Numbered from the stretch's first letter, positions 7,396 through 15,702 are shown. The stretch is DNA of 48,271 nt from Streptomyces halstedii (GCA_000720535.1 JOAZ01000036.1:1-48271), one strand, 5' to 3'. Translations and numbers: made by a program. The notes: a model not told the origin generated them from the sequence alone.

Positions 7396-8625
7396 TCAGT
7401 CCCGCCAGATGCCGGGCGGGGTGTCCTCGGCCGGTAGGTGGTTGTCGCAGTAGAACGACGTCCCGCGCTTCTCGTCGTCAACCTTCCAGATCACGAGCTC
7501 GTCGCACGGCGGTGCGCTCGCACTCTCGGCCGGGGCCGTGCAGCGAGGCGCCCACCTCTTCGTGGCCGGGTGCCCCTTGAGACGCCGCTCGGCCGTCCGG
7601 ACAGACTTGGAGCGGGGCGAGGGCCGCCATTCGAACCGGTCCACGCCCCGGCTTATGTGTTCCGCGTGCTGCGCCTCGATCCGCTCCGAAAGGAGCTGGA
7701 GCGACGGCCCGCCGTTGCTCACGGCGAGCTCGACGGCGACGGCGAGCACGGCCGAGGAGTCGAGCGGCACCCGGTGCCCGAGTGAGAGGTATCCGGCCCA
7801 CTCTTCGAGCGTCGCCGCCACCGAGGCCGGGACGAGTGCCGAGACGCGGACGGGCGGCGGGTTGCTCGACTCGGAACCCTCGCCGCTCTGCTCCTGGTCC
7901 TCGTCGGCGCCCTCGGTCTTCTCTCCATTTGGAGAGGAATCCGCGGATGCCGGCGCCTTGGTCATGACGCGGCGTGCGGCCTCGCGCACAACGGCGACGG
8001 CCTCCTCGGCGTTCTCGGGGAGCTCGGCCGGGAGCTCCTTCCGGATCTCGACGAGCACGGCCCCGGTGACCTTCCGGCCGCCCTCCCCGGATGCTTTGTC
8101 CGCGCTGCGGTAGAGCTCGATCGCGGGACGCGTCCCGATCTCCTTCTCGATCTTCCGCAGGGGCCGGACGTGACCCTCGGGCGGTGTGCTCGACGTCGCG
8201 GCGGCCACCGCCAGGGCGAGGGGCGCGCCGTCCATCCATCGCCGGGCGTGCGCGGGCGACTTCCCGGTTTCAGCCCGTGCGTACTCGTCGAACGTCATGC
8301 CCTGGTCCCGGTGAAACTTGCCCTTGGCCGCCACCGTCAGGGCCTTGCCGATCACCCAGATTGCAGCGTCACCGGCCGCGAGGGCGGCGTGAATGACCCT
8401 CTCGGTTACGGCCCGCTGCCGGGCCTCGGTCTCGTCGAGCGGGGAACGGTCGTCCTCGGAGACCTCCCGGACGTCGTCGAGGTCGGGGAGCTGGTCGGCG
8501 AGCTCTGCCACGCCGGACACGGCCGACGTCAGGTCGGGCAGATGCGCGGCGGTGTTCTTGACTGCCCGGTTCCCCTTGCGGGCCCGGTTGAGGAGCTCGG
8601 CGCGGTTCGTCGTCTGCGCCGTCAC
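7396..8625 (-). CDS. ParB-like partition partner protein
   Basis: The gene overlaps parA by four bases (ATGA), the usual arrangement for a partition partner. The 409-residue product lacks a recognisable ParB/Srx motif. It has a helical N-terminal half with a possible HTH (about residues 110-140, MTFDEYARAETGKSPAHARR), an acidic Ser/Glu-rich linker near 240-270, and a C-terminal half ending in a Cys/His-containing segment. Function is inferred from position. A CTCTCC palindrome lies inside the gene and another just beyond it, consistent with a nearby centromere. Confidence 0.7.
   Translation of the reverse strand: MTAQTTNRAELLNRARKGNRAVKNTAAHLPDLTSAVSGVAELADQLPDLDDVREVSEDDRSPLDETEARQRAVTERVIHAALAAGDAAIWVIGKALTVAAKGKFHRDQGMTFDEYARAETGKSPAHARRWMDGAPLALAVAAATSSTPPEGHVRPLRKIEKEIGTRPAIELYRSADKASGEGGRKVTGAVLVEIRKELPAELPENAEEAVAVVREAARRVMTKAPASADSSPNGEKTEGADEDQEQSGEGSESSNPPPVRVSALVPASVAATLEEWAGYLSLGHRVPLDSSAVLAVAVELAVSNGGPSLQLLSERIEAQHAEHISRGVDRFEWRPSPRSKSVRTAERRLKGHPATKRWAPRCTAPAESASAPPCDELVIWKVDDEKRGTSFYCDNHLPAEDTPPGIWRD
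7921..7936. repeat. CTCTCC...GGAGAG palindrome, copy 2
   Basis: CTCTCCATTTGGAGAG lies inside the parB-like gene. On the minus strand it is followed by AAGAC, similar to the AAACG following the other copies. Confidence 0.6.
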
Positions 8626-9305
8626 GCGGCTGCCTCCTTGGCGAGCTCGACGGCGAGGAGGTCCATCGGTGAACCGGCGACGAGCCGGGGTTCGAGGCCG
8701 TACGACTGCCCGTAGCCGTCCTGCGCGTCCACGCGTGGAATGCGGGTCTTGAGCACAGTGAAACCGCCGCCGGTCAGGTCCCGGTACGTGTCCTCAGCGG
8801 CCTTGGCCGAGGCGTTCGTCAGCGTCAGGCAGATGACGAGGCGGGGGAAGTGCGCGCCGACCTCTTCAAGGTGGTCGATAGCGCCGAGGACGGAACCGGC
8901 GCGGTTCATCTCCATGCGGGTCGGGGGGAGCGTCAACACGGCGAGGTCGACGCCGCTCAACACGGCGAAGTGCATGTTCCCGGCCCTGCGGTTCCACGCT
9001 CCGGTGTCGACGGCCAGGAGGCCGCCCTCCGGGGTGTACTTCACGAGCTGGTCGCGGACCTTGGAGCGGTTCGGGGCCGGGTACACCGGTCCGCCGAGGT
9101 CGGCCTCGTCCGACCACTCCAGGAGGCTGCCCTTTTCCTCGTCGCCGGGCTCGTCGGCGTCCATGGCCGAGGCCGGGATACCGGCCGCGTTCCAGTGCTT
9201 GAGCATGTGGGCGATGATCGTGCTTTTGCCGGTGCCGCCCTTGCCGACGAACGCGATCCTGCGCCCCTGTTCGGGGATCACCACGGGGGGTGTGAGAGTC
9301 GTCAT
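8622..9305 (-). CDS. parA: ParA-family partition ATPase
   Basis: The 227-residue product has the deviant Walker A motif GKGGTGKST at residues 21-29, including the signature first lysine. A Walker A'/B-type LLAVDTGAW lies near 95-103, and LAVLTLPPTRMEMNRAGSVL sits where ParA proteins carry their third motif. It is short for a ParA and lacks an N-terminal HTH, like type Ib plasmid ParAs. It should hydrolyse ATP and move plasmid copies through a partner bound to a centromere. The ATG is at 9305; no strong ribosome binding site is visible, so translation may begin near the 5' end of the message. Confidence 0.88.
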   Translation of the reverse strand: MTTLTPPVVIPEQGRRIAFVGKGGTGKSTIIAHMLKHWNAAGIPASAMDADEPGDEEKGSLLEWSDEADLGGPVYPAPNRSKVRDQLVKYTPEGGLLAVDTGAWNRRAGNMHFAVLSGVDLAVLTLPPTRMEMNRAGSVLGAIDHLEEVGAHFPRLVICLTLTNASAKAAEDTYRDLTGGGFTVLKTRIPRVDAQDGYGQSYGLEPRLVAGSPMDLLAVELAKEAAA

Positions 9306-9394
9306 GCGATGACGTTAGCCCGTGATCAAGCCAGGGCGGCACGGGTTAACCGAGCGCGTCGGCGATCGGGCCGACCGGCAGGACTCCCCCGGCC

Positions 9395-9904
9395 TCAACC
9401 GCCGTACGTGTCACGGCACAACGCCGCGAGGCTCGGGTCGGTGACACCCTGCGCGGCCCGGCATACGTCCCTCATGCCGTACTCGGCCGAGCTCGGCGCC
9501 CGGTCCGGGGTGCGCGGCGCGGGGTGCGCAGGCCGCCGGACTGGCGCCGGGCGTTCCCGGCGAGGAGGTGCCGGCGGGCGGAACGCCCGGGGGACGGCGG
9601 GCCGGTGCTCGATCCGGGCCGAGGGCGGACCGGCGGGCGCACGGCGCTGCGGCCGGGGAGGGGCGGCGGACGCCGAGGAGGGCGCCGGGCCGGTCGTCAC
9701 GAGCGCCTCGACGGCCGGGGCCTGCCTGACCTCGACCGCGGTGAATGCGGGCGCCGGACCGGGCGCGGCGGGCCGGTAGCGCGGGGCGGGCGCCTTGCCG
9801 TCGGCCGGGGAGACGGACACGCACCCGGCAGTGGCCAGGAGGGCGAGGGCTGCGGCGGCGAGGCCGATCACGGGGCGGTGCACCCGCCCACCGTGCCCGA
9901 TCAC
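9395..9904 (-). CDS. Possible in-frame lipoprotein gene (alternative start)
   Basis: GTG 9904 follows a GAGG element by five bases and is in frame with the long gene upstream. Translation from it would give 169 residues with a short positive N-terminus, a hydrophobic core, a TAGC lipobox and a Pro-rich secreted body with two Cys near the end. If used, this is an exported lipoprotein and the upstream protein would carry it as a read-through tail. Evidence is the signal-peptide layout only. Confidence 0.4.
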   Translation of the reverse strand: MIGHGGRVHRPVIGLAAAALALLATAGCVSVSPADGKAPAPRYRPAAPGPAPAFTAVEVRQAPAVEALVTTGPAPSSASAAPPRPQRRAPAGPPSARIEHRPAVPRAFRPPAPPRRERPAPVRRPAHPAPRTPDRAPSSAEYGMRDVCRAAQGVTDPSLAALCRDTYGG

Positions 9905-11728
9905 CGGGGCCTCGTCGCCCCGCCGTGCTGCGTTCCACCAGTACGGGTGACAGGGCACCCCGCCGCCCTGTACGCCCCCCTGTCGCGCCCGCCGCAGGCT
10001 CGGGGAGACCGGGAAGTCTCCGCAGGTCACAGCACGCGACAGGGGGCCGCGCGACACGGTACGCGACACCGGCCACCCGGCCGCCCGGAAGTGCCGGCCG
10101 CGCCTCCTCGCAGGGGCCGGGGCAAGCTCGGCCGGACGCGCCAGGACCGGAGCGGCGAGGGCCTCGACCGACACCTCGGCCGGGGTGAGCTCGTCGGCCT
10201 GGTCCTCGACGAGCTGCACGACGGCGGCCTCGGCCGGAAGGCGGGCGGGATCGTAGATCGAGGCCAGACGCGCGAGCTGTTCGCCGATCCCCCGCGTACC
10301 GGCGAGCGGTGCGTCAAGGTCGGGGAACGCCTCGCGGGCGAGGTCGACGTACGCCCGGCCGCCGAGCACCGTCACGGCCGCCCCCGAGATCCCGAGCTCG
10401 TGCGCCTGCCTGCGGAGTGTCTCGCCGTCCACCGTGCCCGGGTCACCGGCCCGCAGCTCGTACGTGATGATCCACTCAGTGAGCTCGACGAGGCCGTGTT
10501 TCGCGGACAGGATCAGCACCCGCCCCGACCGGCCGCCGCGAGTGAGGACGTCGGCGGCACGCCGCGCGGCGCGGTGATAGCTCCCGACGTACATCTCACC
10601 GGCCGGGAGGACAGGAATCGGCTCGCCCTTGCGCGGGCCGTCGGTCCGCATCGCCTTGCGACCACCGCACGGAACGATCACGACGCGCTCACGCTCCTCG
10701 CGTGTCGCCCGCCGCCGCCCCGCCTCGGTGATCCGGACCGTGCCCGGGTTCGGCTTGAGCGAGTCGGCGATCCGGACGGGGCGGCCGTGGTTGTAGCGCG
10801 GTGCCCACTCGACGTATCCGGCGGCCTCAAGAGCCGCGAGCGTCCGCAGGTTGCAGCCGTTCGGGAAGTGCCCGGCGGGGTGCGCGGCGGCGGTGTGCAG
10901 CCAACGGCGCTGTACCCGGGTGAGGGGCGCCTCGACGAGCTCCTCGTCCTCCTGGTCCTCGGTGACGTCCTCGGCCGCGGCCTCCTCGACCGGCTCCTCG
11001 TCGGCGGGGAGCTCGTCGCCGTCGAGGGCGGCGAACAGGCGGGCGCGGCGCCGGGCCTGCGCGTCGTACAGCTCGCCGAGCTCGCGCTCGAACGCCACGG
11101 CGGCCGGGTCGGGCGTGCGGTCGGCGCGGGCGAGGATCTCCTCGGCCTCGGCCTGGTCGTGCATCGCGCGCAGCTCGACCGGACCCTCGGCCTTGACGAC
11201 GTCGTACGCCACGGCGCGCGCCTGGTCCCACATCGGGCGGGACGGGTCCAGCGGGCGGGGCGGCAGGCCCGTAATGCCGAGGTAGTCGGCCACGGCCGCG
11301 AACGCCTCGGCGCGGAACCGTGAGGCGTAGGAGCGGCGCCCGCCGGCATCGACGTATTCGAGCGCGTCCTCGGCGGCCACGCTGCGGGCCCACCGGCCGT
11401 AGACGCGGGCGGCCTTGGTGGCGAGGGCCTCGACGCGGGCGAGGTAGCGCGGGACGGCGGACAGGAAACGGGCGAGGCGCTCGGGATCGCCGGACAGTTC
11501 GAGGCACAGCTCGTCGGGCGTCGGCGCCGGGGCGTCAGGGCTCGCCGGGTTGTAGTGCAGCGTCCGCCAGGGGTGCCGGGCCGTCACGTTGTAGATGACC
11601 GCGAGGCGGCGGGCGGCGGCGGCGCGCGGCTTGCCCTTCCCGGCCGCGCGGGGAAAGTCGAGGCGAGCCTCTCCTCGGCCGTGGTGGTCGACGGCGATCC
11701 CGGTCCGGGTGGCGTACTCGGTAGGCAT
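9395..11728 (-). CDS. DUF6884-type protein with lipoprotein-like tail
   Basis: I start at ATG 11728 behind GAGGAG; an in-frame start at 11785 would overlap the CTTGTAG promoter. The ~777-residue frame begins with a helical region of about 330 residues, then a DUF6884-like domain (VVIVPCGGRKAM ... VGSYHRAARRAADVL ... LILSAKHGLVEL). A basic, poorly conserved stretch follows that coincides with octamer array locus 2. The last ~165 residues look like a separate lipoprotein: hydrophobic VIGLAAAALALLATAGC then a Pro/Ala-rich segment and a two-Cys end (DVCRAAQGVTDPSLAALC). No stop divides the parts, so it is either a fusion or two in-frame genes. Confidence 0.68.
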   Translation of the reverse strand: MPTEYATRTGIAVDHHGRGEARLDFPRAAGKGKPRAAAARRLAVIYNVTARHPWRTLHYNPASPDAPAPTPDELCLELSGDPERLARFLSAVPRYLARVEALATKAARVYGRWARSVAAEDALEYVDAGGRRSYASRFRAEAFAAVADYLGITGLPPRPLDPSRPMWDQARAVAYDVVKAEGPVELRAMHDQAEAEEILARADRTPDPAAVAFERELGELYDAQARRRARLFAALDGDELPADEEPVEEAAAEDVTEDQEDEELVEAPLTRVQRRWLHTAAAHPAGHFPNGCNLRTLAALEAAGYVEWAPRYNHGRPVRIADSLKPNPGTVRITEAGRRRATREERERVVIVPCGGRKAMRTDGPRKGEPIPVLPAGEMYVGSYHRAARRAADVLTRGGRSGRVLILSAKHGLVELTEWIITYELRAGDPGTVDGETLRRQAHELGISGAAVTVLGGRAYVDLAREAFPDLDAPLAGTRGIGEQLARLASIYDPARLPAEAAVVQLVEDQADELTPAEVSVEALAAPVLARPAELAPAPARRRGRHFRAAGWPVSRTVSRGPLSRAVTCGDFPVSPSLRRARQGGVQGGGVPCHPYWWNAARRGDEAPVIGHGGRVHRPVIGLAAAALALLATAGCVSVSPADGKAPAPRYRPAAPGPAPAFTAVEVRQAPAVEALVTTGPAPSSASAAPPRPQRRAPAGPPSARIEHRPAVPRAFRPPAPPRRERPAPVRRPAHPAPRTPDRAPSSAEYGMRDVCRAAQGVTDPSLAALCRDTYGG
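10036..10070 (+). repeat. GCGACAGG octamer array, locus 2 (degenerate)
   Basis: GCGACAGG at 10036, GCGACACG at 10051 and GCGACACC at 10063 keep the 15/12 spacing, with CAGGTCACAG at 10023-10032. It is antisense to the DUF6884 gene. Confidence 0.65.
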
Positions 11729-11781
11729 TCGGTGCGGCTCCTCGTCGGTGTGCGGTCCGATCACTCTCCCATACTCGAAAG

Positions 11782-11812
11782 TCAACTACAAGTCATGCTG
11801 CAAGTTGTGCTT
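11782..11812 (-). promoter_or_regulatory. CTTGTAG-family promoter/operator, site D
   Basis: On the minus strand, ACTTGCAGCATG is followed by ACTTGTAGTTG with the 12-base period. It lies about 55 bases upstream of the start at 11728. A clear -10 hexamer is not obvious. Confidence 0.6.
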
Positions 11813-11828
11813 AATCTTTGGGCGTGGA

Positions 11829-11873
11829 CAATGGGGCGGGGCCCGACGCATCGCGCCGGGCCCCGCCCCATTG
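11829..11873. terminator. 17 bp perfect hairpin downstream of tap
   Basis: CAATGGGGCGGGGCCCG pairs with its exact inverse around an 11-base loop. It lies just after the tap stop codon and before the promoter for the DUF6884 gene, so it separates two minus-strand units. Confidence 0.85.
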
Positions 11874-11882
11874 TGCAGATGA

Positions 11883-13604
11883 CTATTCGCCGTCGCGGAC
11901 GGCGTCGCGGCCCTCTTTGATGAACCGGCCGGGGTTCGCCCGCTTCGCGGTCATGTCCCGGTACCACTGCATGGGCTGCACGCCCTCTTGCTTCACGAAC
12001 CCGGGATTCGGGCCGAGGCGGAACGCGCCCGGGAGCGGACTCCCGTCCTCCTTGCGTGCCATCACGGCAAGGGCCGTCGGCTGCGCCGAGGGGTAGATCA
12101 CGCAGTCCGCCAGGACGGCGAGCGGGACCAGGCCGAGGGCGTTCCAGACCTTGACCATCTTCCGGTGCTGTCCGACGCGGGAGGCGCTGATCACGGCCGC
12201 GCGGATATCGGGCCGCCAGGTCGGGCGCTTGAGCGCCGCCCACGGGGCGTTGCGCCCCTCGCGCTTGGTGCTGCCCTGCGGCCTCTCGCGCATCTTGCCG
12301 ATGCCGCCCTTTGCCGTGGCCTTGATCGCAGACAGGAGCGCGACGGCCTCGGGATCACGGGCCTTGACCGTGGCCATAGCGTCGATGAACGCCGCCTCGT
12401 CCATGTCCTCGGTGATGCCGAGATCGGCGAGCGTGTCCATGTACGCCGCGCGCAGCCGGTTGTGCCACAGGTCGAGGTATCCGCCGGCATCCGGGCGCAG
12501 CCACGCCGCGAGCGGCCGGACCTCGATCCCGAGCTCTTGCGCGTACGCCAGGGTCGGCGTCGCGTACCAGGCCGGGCCGGACGGCGGCCGTCCGTCCGGG
12601 GTGAACGGCGAGGGGAAGTTTTCGGGGAGCTCGCGCCACTGCTTGGTGCGGAGATCCTTTGTGTGCAGCTTGGCACCGGACAGGTCGACCAGCCACGCGC
12701 CGGGGAGCTTCTTATCGAACACCGGGCCGTCGGTGTAGACCGCCTCGCCGAGTCCGACCGTGAGCCGGTTTGCTGCGGCGAGGAACGCCGTGTTCACGTC
12801 GAGGCCGACCACGTACGGGAGCGCGGCCTCCTCCTCGGTGGCCTCGCGGTACCAGTTGAGGGCCTCCTCGACGAGGACGTGAGCGGGGCTCTTGGACTCC
12901 TCGCGGGTGCGCTCGGCCGCGATCGGGTGCTCGTCGGGCGCCTCGGGCGGCGCGGGGTCCACAGCCTTGTGCAGCGAGCCGGGGACCGGGACGCGGCGCA
13001 TACGGCCGGTGCCTCGGTCGAACTTGGCCACCGTCGGCGGCCGTACGGCCGTCATCAGGGACAGGCTGCATCCGGCGGTCGAGCCGGTCGGGCTGATGAC
13101 CCGCTCGGCGTAGAGGCCGAGGGTGTACGCCAGGGCGCCGGGATCGGCGGCGACGAAATCCATGTCGCCCCATCGCATGTGGTCGCTGAACGCGCCCCAC
13201 GGGACCACGGCGACGTGCACCTCGGTCCGGTCGCGGAACAGGAAGGACCAGCCGCCGAGGCCCGCGCGGCTGAGCGTCCACCCGGCCTCGGTCAGAGCCT
13301 TGACGGCCGGATCGTCGTCGGGCACCCGCAGGCGCTTGCGGTCGTCGAGCCGGGGCGGGAGGCCGAGAAACTCGACGGCGGACTCGGTCAGGACCAGGAG
13401 GGGCCCGGTGTCCTCGCCGTACTGCGACAGCTTGGCCGCACCGAGGCCGTACCCGAGGGCCCAATCGGCGGCCGTCGCAAGGTCGGTGACCTCGCCCGGC
13501 AGGTCGATGCGCTGCACGTTCGGGAGGTCAGCGACGAGGGCGCCGTCGGCGGCGGAGAGGACGGCCAGGGGAGCGGTGTAGGTCTGCTCGGTCATGGTCG
13601 TCAT
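11883..13604 (-). CDS. tap: Telomere-associated protein Tap, short form
   Basis: The 573-residue product matches my recall of the Streptomyces Tap core along nearly its whole length: SLMTALRPPT, KAVDPAPPEAP, VGLDVNTAFLAAANRLTVGL, FTPDGRPPSGPAWYATPT, LSAIKATAKGGIGK, RPTWRPDIRAAVISA. Tap binds telomere overhangs and recruits the terminal protein. Chromosomal Tap is longer (over 700 residues) and opens with an XRE-type HTH. Here translation starts directly at the core and the HTH is missing. The gene overlaps tpg by four bases (ATGA) and follows it, whereas in the S. lividans archetype tap precedes tpg. Confidence 0.92.
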   Translation of the reverse strand: MTTMTEQTYTAPLAVLSAADGALVADLPNVQRIDLPGEVTDLATAADWALGYGLGAAKLSQYGEDTGPLLVLTESAVEFLGLPPRLDDRKRLRVPDDDPAVKALTEAGWTLSRAGLGGWSFLFRDRTEVHVAVVPWGAFSDHMRWGDMDFVAADPGALAYTLGLYAERVISPTGSTAGCSLSLMTAVRPPTVAKFDRGTGRMRRVPVPGSLHKAVDPAPPEAPDEHPIAAERTREESKSPAHVLVEEALNWYREATEEEAALPYVVGLDVNTAFLAAANRLTVGLGEAVYTDGPVFDKKLPGAWLVDLSGAKLHTKDLRTKQWRELPENFPSPFTPDGRPPSGPAWYATPTLAYAQELGIEVRPLAAWLRPDAGGYLDLWHNRLRAAYMDTLADLGITEDMDEAAFIDAMATVKARDPEAVALLSAIKATAKGGIGKMRERPQGSTKREGRNAPWAALKRPTWRPDIRAAVISASRVGQHRKMVKVWNALGLVPLAVLADCVIYPSAQPTALAVMARKEDGSPLPGAFRLGPNPGFVKQEGVQPMQWYRDMTAKRANPGRFIKEGRDAVRDGE

Positions 13605-14155
13605 CCCCTGAAATCAAACTCGACGTAGTCGATATCGGTGAGCTCGATCCCGAGCTCGTCCTCGTTGGCGGCCGTGCCGGGGGTGTAGAAGTACGGCGAC
13701 ACGGCCTTAGCCGCGAGCTCGTTGAGCTTGGCCTCGTCCCCGTTGCGCATGGCCTCGAACACCTCGGGAATCAGCTCGGGCGGAACCTCCTCGGTGAGGC
13801 GCCGCATCCGCGGGTCATCCGTCGTGCCGGCGTCCGACGTGAACCCCACCGCGGCCCGGGTCTCGATGACGAGGCCGCGCTCCTGGGCTTCCTTCTGTGC
13901 CTTGGCGGTGACGCGCGGCTGGTGGTCTTTGCGCACCTCGCTTTCGAGGCGGCCGAGGGTCTCGGGCTTGCTGTTCTCGATCTTCCGCTCGCCCTTGACG
14001 AGGCGCTGAACCTGACGTCGAGAGACGCCGAGACGCTCGGCGACCTTGGCCGTGTTGCCCTTCTCCCGGCGCAACAGGGCGTTGAACCGGCCCCGAGGAG
14101 TCTTGGGAATGTCGCGGGTCTGGAACTTGGCGCGCAGCGCGTTAAAAATCTTCAC
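13601..14155 (-). CDS. tpg: Telomere terminal protein Tpg
   Basis: At 184 residues it has the usual Tpg length. Family landmarks are present: an N-terminal HTH (VAERLGVSRRQVQRLVKGER, about residues 38-57), LESEVRKDHQPRV, RAAVGFTSDAGTTDDPRMR, and the C-terminal ELTDIDYVEFDF. Tpg is covalently attached to the 5' ends and primes filling-in of the terminal gap. The start is GTG 14155 behind GAGGAGAGGG. Its stop overlaps the tap start, so the two should be made together. Tpg with an intact HTH next to a Tap without one is unusual. Confidence 0.95.
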   Translation of the reverse strand: MKIFNALRAKFQTRDIPKTPRGRFNALLRREKGNTAKVAERLGVSRRQVQRLVKGERKIENSKPETLGRLESEVRKDHQPRVTAKAQKEAQERGLVIETRAAVGFTSDAGTTDDPRMRRLTEEVPPELIPEVFEAMRNGDEAKLNELAAKAVSPYFYTPGTAANEDELGIELTDIDYVEFDFRG

Positions 14156-14169
14156 TTTGCCCTCTCCTC

Positions 14170-15153
14170 TCAGGCCGAACGGTGCAGCGGACGGACGTCG
14201 CGGGTGTCGTGCTCGGAACCGGCCTCAAGGCAGACACCGCCGCCGCACAGCACGCGGTGACTCGCGGGCGCGGTCGTCCACGTCGTGTTGCGGCACACCG
14301 AGCACTCGGCGAGGCGCCGGTACCCCTCGCCCGTGACGGACTCCTGAGCCGGGATCAAGTAGCGCTGACCGCGCAGCTTGCCCAAGAGCTTGTGCAGGTA
14401 GCCGTTCGGGTTGAACGCGTGCCGGTCCTCGCTCGCGTCGAGGGCCTTGAGGATCGCCTCCTCGGGCCACCCGGCCCGCAGGACGAACCCGACGGCCGTC
14501 TCGGCGTTGAACCGCTCCTCGGGGGAGACGCCGACATACCAGCGGACGCGGTCGATGATCTGCGCCGCTCGCGCCGGGACGTGCGCGCGCTCCTCGTCGG
14601 TGAGAGGGCGGGCGTAGAACCCGCTCATCAGCTCGAACCGCGAGGGCTTGCGGCCCTTGAACTTCCCGGTGCCCTCGGTCGGCACGGTCGCGATGCGGAA
14701 CCGGACGTAGTCCCACTCGACGAGGTGGGGCCGGTGCCGCTCGATGGACCGCACCGACACCCCGGCGGCGGCGGCGAGCTCGGCCGGGTCGATCTGGCCG
14801 CGCCAGCCGAACCCCGCCAGGGCAACGAGGCACTTGGCGCACGTGGGGTCGGGAGCGAACATCGGGTCGGACTCGACGACGCTCCGGGCCCACTCGACCG
14901 CGCCGGGGAGCTGCGGTTGAGTGACGGCGGGAATGCCGGGGATGGGGGTCCGCCGGTCGGCGTCGATGCGCCCGCGCTGGAACAGGTGGGCGAGGTGGTT
15001 TTGCGTCGCCCTCTTCTTGAGGCCGACCAGGCTCCCGAGATCCTCGGTGGTGATCGGCGCCTCGGGGTCGGCTTTCTGTCGGTCCTCAAGTGCCGCAAAG
15101 ATCCTGCGGCACATGGGGCAGTTGTCCGGGCTGATCGCCCGATGTGGTGCCAC
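14170..15153 (-). CDS. Two-HTH DNA-binding protein, candidate replication initiator
   Basis: I start at GTG 15153, seven bases after GGAAAGG; a GTG at 15207 lacks a site. The ~327-residue product has CPMCRRI near the N-terminus and a first winged helix near residues 32-60 (ITTEDLGSLVGLKKRATQNH). A second HTH lies near 120-150 (IDPAELAAAAGVSVRSIERH). Cys pairs CAKC and CSVC...C in the middle and at the end suggest zinc. It lies 14 bases upstream of tpg in the same direction. Initiator function is inferred from its place beside the telomere genes and its double HTH; a transcription factor for tpg-tap is the alternative. Confidence 0.62.
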   Translation of the reverse strand: MAPHRAISPDNCPMCRRIFAALEDRQKADPEAPITTEDLGSLVGLKKRATQNHLAHLFQRGRIDADRRTPIPGIPAVTQPQLPGAVEWARSVVESDPMFAPDPTCAKCLVALAGFGWRGQIDPAELAAAAGVSVRSIERHRPHLVEWDYVRFRIATVPTEGTGKFKGRKPSRFELMSGFYARPLTDEERAHVPARAAQIIDRVRWYVGVSPEERFNAETAVGFVLRAGWPEEAILKALDASEDRHAFNPNGYLHKLLGKLRGQRYLIPAQESVTGEGYRRLAECSVCRNTTWTTAPASHRVLCGGGVCLEAGSEHDTRDVRPLHRSA

Positions 15154-15366
15154 GAATCGGCCTTTCCGGCCCGCTGCGGTGTGACCTCCGGGGAGGCGTG
15201 GGTACACTCGCAGAAGACCTAAGCGCGGTCATGCGGTAAGCCTCATCGGTCGGGAGCTGGTAACTCCCGAGTAGTCCGGTGGGGCTTTCCGCATTTGGTT
15301 CGGTTGTGTGTGGATTACAGGCTATGCCGGGCCCGTAGTGGCGCAGACACGGCATGTGACCAGCGG
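15154..15366 (-). other. Leader/intergenic region with rod-like RNA structure
   Basis: This 213-base gap upstream of the two-HTH gene has no gene I trust. Positions 15233-15292 fold into one long imperfect rod: GCGG and CCGC, AAGCC and GGCTT, CATCGG and CCGGTG, then TCGGGAG and CTCCCGA around a 7-base loop. A second hairpin (ATGCCG and CGGCAT, 15323-15352) follows the XRE stop and may terminate it. Confidence 0.6.
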
Positions 15367-15666
15367 CTAAGCCACGGTGAGGACGCTCTGAGTGCCGCCG
15401 ATTATGGCGGCGCGGCGAATGTGGGGGAGCTGTTCCACGGCGTGCGTCGGACCGCAAAGGAGGTCGGGCACCGGAACGCCGTAGTGCGCCGAGAGGCGGT
15501 CAATGTCGCCGAGCGACCATGCCGCCTTGCCGACCTGCTTCCGCGAGACCGCACCCTGAGTGATCCGCAGGCCACGCGCCAGCGAGGTCTGATTCTCACC
15601 CGTAGCGCGCATCAGTGCGGCCACGGTCACCCGTAGCGTCTCCTCGCTACTCATGCCCTTAGCCAT
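15367..15666 (-). CDS. XRE-family regulator, 99 aa
   Basis: ATG 15666 follows GAGGA by eight bases; upstream in-frame ATGs have no site. An XRE-type HTH occupies roughly residues 10-70 (LMRATGENQTSLARGLRITQ, then GAVSRKQVGKAAWSLGDIDR), followed by a short tail. It is divergent from the small HTH gene at 15821. A near-perfect palindrome (TATGACC GGT GGTCATA) lies 20 bases upstream of its start, a natural autoregulatory operator. It may control copy number or the divergent gene. Confidence 0.78.
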   Translation of the reverse strand: MAKGMSSEETLRVTVAALMRATGENQTSLARGLRITQGAVSRKQVGKAAWSLGDIDRLSAHYGVPVPDLLCGPTHAVEQLPHIRRAAIIGGTQSVLTVA

Positions 15667-15685
15667 ATGACGGTTCCTCACTGTG

Positions 15686-15702
15686 TATGACCGGTGGTCA
15701 TA
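15686..15702. promoter_or_regulatory. Palindromic operator of the XRE gene
   Basis: TATGACC and GGTCATA are exact inverses around GGT. It sits in the divergent region between 15666 and 15821. Confidence 0.7.

Noticed and set aside
9524-13628. Long plus-strand open frames opposite the DUF6884 and tap genes
   Set aside because: Tap is unambiguous on the minus strand and the plus frames are Arg/Gly-rich shadows.
15230-15300. tRNA-like fold near 15.2 kb
   Set aside because: The stems form a single rod; there is no cloverleaf, TTCGA arm or anticodon loop of the right size.
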